Shown here: positions 1-6,225 of the stretch, in pieces
Layout: each line of letters starts with the position of its first letter
Position numbering within the stretch: the stretch's first letter is position 1
Origin: an uncultured bacterium
Lineage (GTDB): Bacteria; Bacteroidota; Bacteroidia; Bacteroidales; JACABE01
Length of the DNA: 23,402 bases
Assembly (NCBI GenBank): GCA_903911455.1
Contig: CAIWDQ010000382.1
Location: 1 to 23,402, forward strand
Reading direction: 5' to 3'
Notes under the pieces: model-generated
Told to the model about the DNA's origin: nothing
What the model saw: the letters and a program-made list of their open reading frames with translations, nothing else
Database searches by the model: none
Made by a program: the position numbers and the translations under genes

Positions 1-31
1 AATTAAGAATTAAAAATTAAGAATTAAAAGT
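1..31. repeat. AT-rich heptamer-type tandem repeat leader
   Basis: Tandem copies of a degenerate aattaag/aattaaa unit fill the space before the first start codon. The same repeat family precedes several other genes in this operon (near 1090, 2180, 2890, 3406 and 5685). It supplies an A-rich, probably unstructured leader in place of a Shine-Dalgarno site. Confidence 0.6.
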
Positions 32-1069
32 ATGCCTTTAGAACATAAATTTTTAATAAATGATGAGTCGGTAAACAGATATGGTTATCGTATACTATCA
101 TCAGGTATTAATACTGAGAATTTTTTAAAAAATCCTGTATGCTTAGTTTCGCATGAAGGCAAAAGTTTAAGTATAGGGAAATGGAAAGATCTTAAAATTG
201 AAGGTAAAAACTTTAGTGCAACTTTAGAATTTGATGAGAAAGATCCATTAGCTGTAATGATAGCTAATAAATATGCAAAAGGTTACATGAATGCATGTTC
301 ATTGTCGATGTTGGAACTTGAAGATAGTAGTGATCCCACTTTATTATTACCAGGACAAAAATACCCGACTGTAACCAAATGTGAGCTATTAGAAATATCA
401 ATAGTTAATGTTCCTGGTAATGCAAATGCTATAACATTATTATTACAGAATGGTGAAGAAAAGAAATTAAGTTTAATTGATACTAACGAAAATTCAAATA
501 AAAATAGGAATGTCATGACAAAAGAAGAAGAATTGAAAGCTGAAAACGAACAGCTAAAAAAACAAAGGGCTCTTGAATTGGTAAACACACATTTGCAAAG
601 AGGTGCAATAACTAATGAGAATAAAGAATTCTTTGAAAAAAATGCAGTACTGGATTATGATAGTACAAAAAAAGCATTGGAAGGTATGTCATCAAAAGAT
701 GACCAGAGCACCACTAAAAAACAATTGGCTGTCCAATTGGTAGAGTTGCATCAGAAACGTGGTGCTATTACTGCTAAAGAACTTGATTTCTACACCAAAT
801 CTGCTGAGGCAGATTATGAAGGCACTAAAAAAGTACTTGAAGGAATGAAAGGTACTGAAGGTTTAGGAGATTTTGTAAAAAGTCTTGATGGTACTAAAGG
901 ATCAGAAGCTGAAGACAAAAGTAAATGGACTTATTTGGATTGGTATAAAAAGGATCTTGAAGGTTTACAGAAAATGGAAACTGAAAAGCCTGATCAGTTT
1001 AAAAAACTATTGCTGGAAACTAGAGAAAATATGAGAAAAGAAGGTGTTCTTCCAGTTGAAGAAGCTTAA
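32..1069 (+). CDS. Prohead protease fused to scaffold-like C-terminal region
   Basis: Probably the capsid maturation protease, which cleaves scaffold and capsid N-termini inside the prohead. Residues 1-140 resemble the HK97/U35-type (S78) prohead protease fold: a candidate catalytic His41 in VSHEG, a Ser in ACSLS (Ser90 or Ser92), and the LLEISIVNVPGNANA segment (119-133) typical of these enzymes. Residues 162-345 are charged and helical, as in scaffolding domains. They include a duplicated block: residues 181-219 and 234-272 align closely (both hold RGAIT and end in LEGM). An internal Met162 (base 515) could start a separate scaffold. The next gene is the capsid protein, the usual order. Family assignment is good; catalytic residues are inferred from pattern only. 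Confidence 0.82.
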   Translation: MPLEHKFLINDESVNRYGYRILSSGINTENFLKNPVCLVSHEGKSLSIGKWKDLKIEGKNFSATLEFDEKDPLAVMIANKYAKGYMNACSLSMLELEDSSDPTLLLPGQKYPTVTKCELLEISIVNVPGNANAITLLLQNGEEKKLSLIDTNENSNKNRNVMTKEEELKAENEQLKKQRALELVNTHLQRGAITNENKEFFEKNAVLDYDSTKKALEGMSSKDDQSTTKKQLAVQLVELHQKRGAITAKELDFYTKSAEADYEGTKKVLEGMKGTEGLGDFVKSLDGTKGSEAEDKSKWTYLDWYKKDLEGLQKMETEKPDQFKKLLLETRENMRKEGVLPVEEA

Positions 1070-1129
1070 TCAATTACCATTATCAATTAACGTATAATAA
1101 ATTAAGAATAAGAATTAAATACAAGTAAA

Positions 1130-2176
1130 ATGAAAAAGAGTTTTTTAGGATCATTTATTTTTGCAACGATTTTCGCAATGATAATAAGTTGCATACTGGG
1201 ACCTGTGTTTGGAGCGATGTCCTTTGCCTCAGCTTTTGTAAAGAAACCTGAAGGTGCTATGAACATGGGCTTAAATAAAGAAGTTTGGATTGCAAACTTA
1301 AAGGATGTTTATATAGAGACTAACACTTGGCTCGACAATGCAGAGGACTTATCGCAATTTGTAAATGAATATCAAATATTAAATTTCGCTGAAGCAGGTG
1401 CTTTTCCGGCAGTTTATTTAAATCAGACCACTGATATAGATAGTGTAGAGCCAACTGAAACGCCTAATGCGATTGCTTTAGATACTTACGATAGCCAGAA
1501 CTATAAGATAAGAAATATTAATTTATCAACTCTACCGTATGATAAAATAAGTTTTTACACTAAGAAATCAGCTGAGGCAATACGTTTAAAAGAAGCTTTA
1601 GCTGCTGCATGGGCATTTACTCCAACAAGTTCGGGTGCTTTAAAAATTGTTATGCCAACTACAGGTGATAGTGATGGTACGGGTTTCAAAAAAGCAACTA
1701 TTGATGATATACAAACTTTGGCTGCTCAGATGGATATTGCTAAATTCCCCAAAGCTGATAGAAATTTAGTTTTACCTCCTAAAATGTGGTGGCAGTTGAT
1801 TAATAGTAATGAAATCTTAAAAGGTCAGATACAGTTTCAACAAAAAGTTGGAATTATAGATCCTACTATTGTAAGCTGGTATGGTATAAAGATACACATG
1901 TATACTCATGGTGTAGGATATGATTTGAATGCTTCATCAAAAGCTGCATTAGGTTCTGCATTAGGTTCTACTGTTGTTGACTGTGGATTTGTATTCTGCA
2001 AAAATGAGGTGTTCAGAGCATCGGGTAATTTTGATATGGCTTATTTAGCATTTGGTCAAAATCCTGAAGGTAGAGCTCATCAGTTCGGATTCCAACACAG
2101 GTTTAAAGCCGGATTCCAAAGAGCTGCTGAAAAGTATAGTGCAATGCTATATGCAGCTGCTGACGATAACGTATAA
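1130..2176 (+). CDS. Major capsid protein (HK97-fold type, putative)
   Basis: Called major capsid from its place directly after the protease/scaffold gene, its 348-residue length and its mixed composition without export-protein features after residue 50. No exact family could be verified by eye. The N-terminus is odd: residues 1-36 are a Lys-Lys start followed by a long hydrophobic stretch with a lipobox-like IISC at 18-21, so signal predictors would call it exported. More likely this segment is a propeptide removed by the upstream protease, or translation begins at Met44 (base 1259), which has GAAGGTG just upstream. The start at 1130 is preceded by an A-rich leader like its neighbours. It lies 60 bp after the protease gene and 32 bp before the next gene. 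Confidence 0.75.
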   Translation: MKKSFLGSFIFATIFAMIISCILGPVFGAMSFASAFVKKPEGAMNMGLNKEVWIANLKDVYIETNTWLDNAEDLSQFVNEYQILNFAEAGAFPAVYLNQTTDIDSVEPTETPNAIALDTYDSQNYKIRNINLSTLPYDKISFYTKKSAEAIRLKEALAAAWAFTPTSSGALKIVMPTTGDSDGTGFKKATIDDIQTLAAQMDIAKFPKADRNLVLPPKMWWQLINSNEILKGQIQFQQKVGIIDPTIVSWYGIKIHMYTHGVGYDLNASSKAALGSALGSTVVDCGFVFCKNEVFRASGNFDMAYLAFGQNPEGRAHQFGFQHRFKAGFQRAAEKYSAMLYAAADDNV

Positions 2177-2208
2177 ATCAATTAAGAATTAATAATTTAA
2201 GACAAAAA

Positions 2209-2643
2209 ATGCCAAAGAAAGATCTTTATTTAGCAATAAAAACAGCTATAAAAGGAAAGCTTCCTTTGGCATTTATTGACCTTCAAAAAGGACAATTCTT
2301 AAAGCCCACAGAAGATATACCAGTTCCATTGCCTGCTGTATTAATTGAGATTAGTGATGTTAGATGGAAAGAATACAGCACAAAAGCTCAGGAGGGCGAA
2401 GGACAGATAAAAATAGACCTTTATTTAGCAAATGCACAGAATACTTTTGATGAATCGGAAGCTGAAGATGATACTTTAAATATGCTTGATGCAAACAATG
2501 ATGTATTTACAAGTGTAAATGGTTTAAATGGCATAGGATTCAGTTATATTGAAAGGATAAACGAAGGTAAGCCGAAATATGATAAAGAGTATGTTTGTTT
2601 TGAAACTATCTTTAAAGTTAAACTAATTGAGAACTACAAATAA
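2209..2643 (+). CDS. Putative tail terminator / head-tail joining protein
   Basis: A 144-residue acidic protein between the capsid and the sheath. Its pattern (short N-terminal helix, then PAVLIEISDVRWKEY followed by alternating strands and a C-terminal FKVKLIE strand) resembles small neck proteins such as tail terminators (Mu gp37/lambda gpU-like). In contractile phages this gene usually lies just upstream of the sheath and caps the tail tube for joining to the head. No catalytic motif is present. Position and length support the call; sequence similarity to a named family could not be confirmed. Confidence 0.5.
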   Translation: MPKKDLYLAIKTAIKGKLPLAFIDLQKGQFLKPTEDIPVPLPAVLIEISDVRWKEYSTKAQEGEGQIKIDLYLANAQNTFDESEAEDDTLNMLDANNDVFTSVNGLNGIGFSYIERINEGKPKYDKEYVCFETIFKVKLIENYK

Positions 2644-2654
2644 TTGCGAATTGA

Positions 2655-2900
2655 ATGGATATAATAGTTGAGAAAGTAATAGAATTCTTGAGTCATCCTA
2701 GCAAAACAGGAATAACATCAGTAAGTTCTACTTTATTAGGTACAATAATGACTCAAATGCATTTTGGTAGTCTGGAATTTGCAAATGTCGCACTACAACA
2801 TACAGCTTGGATAATAGGAATAATAGCAGGAGGAATAACAATTATTAACGGAATAAACAGATTTAAAAGAGATAGAAAGAATAATAAAATTAAGAATTAA
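2655..2900 (+). CDS. Small membrane protein, possible holin
   Basis: An 81-residue protein with an amphipathic N-terminal part, a central moderately hydrophobic stretch (about 21-48) and a clear membrane segment AWIIGIIAGGITIINGI (51-67), followed by a very basic tail rich in Lys, Arg and Asn. Size, one or two membrane segments and a cationic C-terminus fit small holins, but it sits among head genes and not beside the endolysin. A second, better placed holin candidate lies at 9608. It starts 11 bp after the preceding stop. Function is inferred only. Confidence 0.45.
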   Translation: MDIIVEKVIEFLSHPSKTGITSVSSTLLGTIMTQMHFGSLEFANVALQHTAWIIGIIAGGITIINGINRFKRDRKNNKIKN

Positions 2901-2930
2901 GAATTAATAATTTAAAACAAAATAAAGACA

Positions 2931-3386
2931 ATGAAAAAGTTTATAGTATTATCAATTTTAATGGCTTTTGCATTTACATTTAGTGTTAAAGCTCAAACTC
3001 CAATTAAATTAAAAAATACTGATTGGCAATTTGTGTATAATGGTATTAGAACTATTGATACAGTAGGATCGGCAAAAACGACATGGAGTATGATGGTAAA
3101 TCCAAATAAGAATGATGCTGTTTACAGTAATCAACTTATTAGCTTGTCAAAAATAGCTACAACTGATACTTTTAATATAACTATCCAATTTCAGGCAAAA
3201 TATTTTTTGGCTGATACTACTTATACCACTTTAGGAACTGCAACATGGGCAGGTTCAAAATCCGATACTTTGGTACAATGTCCATTATTTACGACTAAAA
3301 ATGGATATAATTATTATAGGCAATCAATAACTAGGAATAAAGGTAGTGTAAAGATTAACTATAATAAGTGGATATTTAGGAAGTAA
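2931..3386 (+). CDS. Exported protein of unknown function within head genes
   Basis: A 151-residue protein that begins with a textbook Bacteroidota signal peptide (Lys2-Lys3, a hydrophobic core to about residue 17, cleavage expected after SVKA at residues 18-21 or the following Gln). The mature part of about 130 residues is rich in Thr, Tyr, Asn and Ser with short alternating strands, suggesting a beta-sandwich. No enzymatic motif is visible. It lies in the same direction and spacing as the virion genes, between the small membrane protein and the repeat-containing protein. It could be a decoration or surface protein, a superinfection-exclusion factor or host cargo. The family was not recognised. 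Confidence 0.6.
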   Translation: MKKFIVLSILMAFAFTFSVKAQTPIKLKNTDWQFVYNGIRTIDTVGSAKTTWSMMVNPNKNDAVYSNQLISLSKIATTDTFNITIQFQAKYFLADTTYTTLGTATWAGSKSDTLVQCPLFTTKNGYNYYRQSITRNKGSVKINYNKWIFRK

Positions 3387-3420
3387 TTTGGTGATTTGGT
3401 GATTTAAAAATTAAGAATTA
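3387..3420. repeat. Octamer (ggtgattt) plus heptamer leader repeats
   Basis: Two tandem ggtgattt units (3390-3397 and 3398-3405) follow the stop codon of the upstream gene. They run into an aaaattaagaatta stretch whose last A is the first base of the next ATG (3420). The repeat tract is therefore the complete intergenic spacer and translation leader. Confidence 0.7.
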
Positions 3421-4016
3421 TGTCAGACGAAAATACAGAAAAGACCTATCCCGACCTCTCCAAAGGAGAGGAGAATAATGGGATAGTTGGGACAAATGAT
3501 GCTTCGACAGGCTCTGCAACCGAAGAATCGACAGGCTCAGCAACCCAAGAATCGACAGGCTCAGCAACCCAAGAATCGACAAGCTCAGCAACCGAAGGTG
3601 GGAGTAATACAGAAACTGAAGAAGAGGATACTACAACAGTGGCTGAAGCTGAAGAAAAACTGAAAGTTTTAGACATTGAAACAAATAGTCCGGATTATCA
3701 GACTATGAAAAAATTGGTTAAAGAATTGAATATTGAAGTGCCAGATATGAAGGCAGCTACTTTGTTGGATGCTTTGACTGCTAAAAAGGCTGAACTGATC
3801 GGAACCCCACCCCAACCCTCCCCTGAAATGGGAGGGAGCAATACAGTTGAAAATGCTGAATTAAGGGTGAAAATGCAGTCTTATTTTGATTATAATCCTC
3901 ATGTGGATTTGTTTTATATAACATCTGATGGGATGCCATTTTATGACAAACAGGATGCAATAAGACAACAAAAAATCATAGCTCCAAAAACTGAAATTTT
4001 AATAATAAATAGGTAA
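3420..4016 (+). CDS. Phage structural protein invaded by repeat-derived peptides
   Basis: A 198-residue virion-operon protein directly before the sheath. Three low-complexity insertions match palindromic or REP-like DNA repeats. PDLSKGEE is coded by an inverted repeat at 3455-3471. Four 8-residue STGSAT(E/Q)E-type units are coded by 24-bp DNA repeats at 3501-3596. TPPQPSPEMGG is coded by an inverted repeat around 3816-3836. Between them, residues ~80-126 form a helix-extension-helix-like segment (MKKLVKELNIEVPDMKAATLLDAL). The C-terminal 50 residues (YFDYNPHVDLFYITSDGMPF, then charged residues) look like a conserved terminal domain of Bacteroidota phage proteins near the neck. The exact role is unknown; a head-tail junction or tail completion protein is likely. 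The stop is 3 bp before the sheath start. Confidence 0.65.
   Translation: MSDENTEKTYPDLSKGEENNGIVGTNDASTGSATEESTGSATQESTGSATQESTSSATEGGSNTETEEEDTTTVAEAEEKLKVLDIETNSPDYQTMKKLVKELNIEVPDMKAATLLDALTAKKAELIGTPPQPSPEMGGSNTVENAELRVKMQSYFDYNPHVDLFYITSDGMPFYDKQDAIRQQKIIAPKTEILIINR
3455..3471. repeat. Palindromic repeat inside CDS (cctctcc/ggagagg)
   Basis: A perfect 7-bp inverted repeat with a 3-nt AAA loop, translated in frame as part of PDLSKGEE. Similar C-rich/G-rich palindromes are common interspersed repeats in many Bacteroidota genomes (recalled from general knowledge, not checked here). Confidence 0.65.
3501..3596. repeat. Four-copy 24-bp tandem repeat inside CDS
   Basis: Copies start at 3501, 3525, 3549 and 3573, each with the core cgacaggctcagcaac or a one- or two-base variant. 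The 24-bp period equals eight codons, so copy-number change keeps the frame. The core resembles REP-like elements of Bacteroidota, and a related element lies intergenically at 19099-19142 in this window. Confidence 0.85.
3816..3836. repeat. Palindromic repeat inside CDS (ccctccc/gggaggg)
   Basis: A perfect 7-bp inverted repeat (3816-3822 with 3830-3836, 7-nt loop) preceded by a C/A-rich run. It is translated in frame as the proline-rich TPPQPSPEMGG linker. This is the third repeat family found inside the same gene. Confidence 0.65.
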
Positions 4017-4019
4017 GAA

Positions 4020-5231
4020 ATGGGACTTCCAAAAGTAGTAATTACAATAGGAAACGGTACTTTAGGAAAAACGACTACAACCGATGATGGTGTAGCCGGA
4101 TTGATTGTATCGGGTACAGCGATAACGGCAGGTAGTGGCGCTACAGGTTTAGCTTTGGCAACACCAGTTCAGTTATTTTCGTGGCAACAATTTTTAAATA
4201 TAGGTTTTACGGCAGTCAACAACCCAATAGCTTATGCTGATGTAAAGGATTTCTATAATCAAGCTGGTAACGGTTCAGAATTATGGTTAATGTTAATTAC
4301 TGATGCTACCTTACTTGGTGCTTTGTGTGATAATACAACTGTTGGGACTTCAATAAAAACTTTACTTGATGCTGCTGCCAGAAGAATACGATTGTTAGGT
4401 GTTAACAGAAAAAAACCTGCAACTGGATATACATCTGTATATACGGTTAATTCGGGTGGAGTAGACGATGATTGTTTTACAGCTATTGGTAAACTAGAAG
4501 CTACAAGAGCGATATATGCTACAGCTTATAAACCTTTCAGAGCTTTTATTTGTGGACAGGGGTATGTTACAACAGCTCCGGGTACATTGTCGTTAAAAGC
4601 TGGGGCAAATCGTGGTGTACAAGTATTGTTGGGCAGTTCGGCTGCTAATATGGTACAAGTAGGTATAGTACTTGGAAGATATGCAGCTATTCCTGTTCAA
4701 CGTTCGGGTGCTAGGGTTAAGGACGGCGATTTGGGAATCATTGCAGCCTGTTTCCCTGATGGTGTAGCTGTGAATTCTATGGAGGCTTCTTGGGATGCTA
4801 ATATTGATGGTAAAGGTTATGTATTCTTTAGAAATTTTTACGGTAAATCAGGTTTTTATATCAGTAATGATATAACAGCAACTGCTGATAGTGATGATTA
4901 TAATACCATACAAAATGGTAGAGTAATAGATAAAGCTGCTGTTATAGCTTATGCTACTTTAGTGAATGAGCTTAATGATGATATTGACGTCGATCCTATT
5001 ACTGGTTATATTAGTGCTGGAATAATAGCAAGTTGGAAAGCTGAAGTTGAAAATGCACTAAATCAAAATATGAATGCCAACTTAAGTGGCAAAGCAGTAG
5101 CAACTATAAATCCTAAGCAAAATTTACTTTCAAGTAATGTTATAGCTATGAGCATAAAATTAGTGCCTAAAGGATATAGTAAAGAAATAGATATTTCACT
5201 TTCATATAATAATCCATTTAAAACAACATAA
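4020..5231 (+). CDS. Contractile tail sheath protein (DUF2586-like)
   Basis: A 403-residue protein forming the contractile sheath around the tail tube. The N-terminus (KVVITIGNGTLGK, then a VAGLIVSG strand) and the Gly/Ala-rich body with GSELWLMLITD and VQVLLGSSAANMVQVGIVLGRYAAIPVQRSG match the DUF2586-type sheath of Bacteroidota Mu-like phages. The C-terminal region (LVPKGYSKEIDISLSYNNPF) is the conserved strand-exchange part. It is followed after 1 bp by the tube gene, the invariant sheath-tube pair of myoviruses. The start ATG lies 3 bp after the preceding stop and there is no in-frame alternative nearby. Confidence 0.85.
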   Translation: MGLPKVVITIGNGTLGKTTTTDDGVAGLIVSGTAITAGSGATGLALATPVQLFSWQQFLNIGFTAVNNPIAYADVKDFYNQAGNGSELWLMLITDATLLGALCDNTTVGTSIKTLLDAAARRIRLLGVNRKKPATGYTSVYTVNSGGVDDDCFTAIGKLEATRAIYATAYKPFRAFICGQGYVTTAPGTLSLKAGANRGVQVLLGSSAANMVQVGIVLGRYAAIPVQRSGARVKDGDLGIIAACFPDGVAVNSMEASWDANIDGKGYVFFRNFYGKSGFYISNDITATADSDDYNTIQNGRVIDKAAVIAYATLVNELNDDIDVDPITGYISAGIIASWKAEVENALNQNMNANLSGKAVATINPKQNLLSSNVIAMSIKLVPKGYSKEIDISLSYNNPFKTT

Positions 5232-5232
5232 T

Positions 5233-5661
5233 ATGGAATTTAATAGCGAAGAGTATAGTTGGAAAGACATTTCAATTATATGGTTAGGTAGAATTGTAAT
5301 ACGTATTTTAGAGATAAAATACAAAGCAAAACAAGAGTTAAAACCAATTTATGGGCGTGGAAGTAAACCTTTAGCTCTACAATCAGGCAATGAAAGTTAT
5401 GAGGGTGAAATAAAACTGGGTCAAAGTGAAATTGAAGCTGCTATTTTAAAAGCTCAGGAAATTGATCCAAATTATAATGTTTTACATTTACCATCTACTA
5501 ATATTACTATCTGTTATGAAAAAAACGGAATAGTAATTACAGATGTTTGCAAAGGGATTAAGTTTAAAGAGCTTGAAAAAGCACTTAAGCAAGGTGATCT
5601 TGACATGGAAATAACATTACCATGGGAAGGTTTGGATATTGAATATAATACATTATCGTAA
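5233..5661 (+). CDS. Tail tube protein (putative)
   Basis: A 142-residue protein of the size expected for a contractile tail tube subunit, placed immediately after the sheath. It opens with a NSEEYSWKDISIIWLGR strand region. It contains a typical tube-like core (KPLALQSGNESYEGEIKLGQSEIEA), in which other Bacteroidota tube proteins describe a G-x-G-x-P loop and an ExxL-like helix. No enzyme motifs are present. It likely polymerises in hexameric rings on the tape measure protein. The call rests on synteny and general pattern. Confidence 0.75.
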   Translation: MEFNSEEYSWKDISIIWLGRIVIRILEIKYKAKQELKPIYGRGSKPLALQSGNESYEGEIKLGQSEIEAAILKAQEIDPNYNVLHLPSTNITICYEKNGIVITDVCKGIKFKELEKALKQGDLDMEITLPWEGLDIEYNTLS

Positions 5662-5706
5662 GAAGCACTTAAATTTGAAAACAATTAAAAATTAAGAATT
5701 ACAATT

Positions 5707-6018
5707 ATGGAAAAAGACGAATTTATTGGACAGGTAAGCCAAGAACAAATTGATGAATGGAAAAAGAAGCATAAAAAGGTTACAGGAATTATTGTTGATG
5801 GTCATATTGGTTATTTAAGACCTGTTGATAGAAAAACGTTGAGCTATGCTTCTAGTTTTGGGACTAAGGATCCTTTTAAATTTAATGAAACTATTCTCAA
5901 TAATTGCTGGCTTGGAGGTAGTGAAGCTATAAAAACAGATGACACTTTATTTTTAAGTGCAAGTGCTAAGATAGCCGATATGATTGAAATAAAGGATGCA
6001 GAACTGGTAAACTTGTAA
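5707..6018 (+). CDS. Tail assembly chaperone, zero-frame product
   Basis: A 103-residue protein located between the tube and tape measure genes, the standard place of the tail assembly chaperone (lambda G / P2 E / Mu gp41 analogue). The sequence (GYLRPVDRKTLSYASSFG, FNETILNNCWLGG, then an acidic helix ending EIKDAELVNL) fits the small chaperones of Bacteroidota phages that bind the tape measure. It ends with TAA at 6016-6018. The -1 frame is open across the stop and continues as a coherent peptide to 6179, so a longer fusion product is expected. Confidence 0.8.
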   Translation: MEKDEFIGQVSQEQIDEWKKKHKKVTGIIVDGHIGYLRPVDRKTLSYASSFGTKDPFKFNETILNNCWLGGSEAIKTDDTLFLSASAKIADMIEIKDAELVNL

Positions 6019-6179
6019 AGGCTTCCGGGGTAGAAAAAACAGAATGGTTGCGGATAGCTAATGCACAGCTTCGTTACTATATGCACATTGCCGACCCGGA
6101 CAGCCTGACAGATGAAGAATGGGCGATGCGTTATAAAGAATTGCAATACATAAGGGAACAAGAGAAAGGGAGTACTTAA
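5988..6179 (+). CDS. Frameshifted extension of tail assembly chaperone (GT-like)
   Basis: The -1 frame relative to the upstream gene is open from 5988 to the TAA at 6177-6179 and reads as a charged helical peptide: KASGVEKTEWLRIANAQ, then RYYMHIADPDSLTDEEWAMR, ending IREQEKGST. There is no plausible start codon near its beginning, so it is probably reached by a -1 (or +2) ribosomal frameshift between 5986 and 6018. That would give a fusion of about 157 residues, analogous to lambda GT. No canonical X XXY YYZ heptamer is present; the candidates are AAG at 5992 (slip to AAA) and AAC-TTG at 6010-6015. The segment is noticeably richer in G+C than its neighbours. Its stop codon lies inside the 9-bp repeat tract that follows. 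Confidence 0.65.
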   Translation, partial: NKGCRTGKLVKASGVEKTEWLRIANAQLRYYMHIADPDSLTDEEWAMRYKELQYIREQEKGST

Positions 6180-6209
6180 AGTACTTAAAGTGCCTAAAGT
6201 ACTTAAAGT
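6171..6209. repeat. Nonamer tandem repeat (agtacttaa x4)
   Basis: Four 9-bp units starting at 6171, 6180, 6189 and 6198; the third reads agtgcctaa. The first unit supplies the stop codon of the frameshifted chaperone extension, and the tract ends about 17 bp before the tape measure start. Confidence 0.85.
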
Positions 6210-6225
6210 TTAAAAACAAAAAAAC

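Noticed and set aside
5844..6161. Antisense 105-codon frame over the tail chaperone
   Set aside because: Shadow of the coding strand; no leader, and the sense frames have the expected tail-chaperone content.
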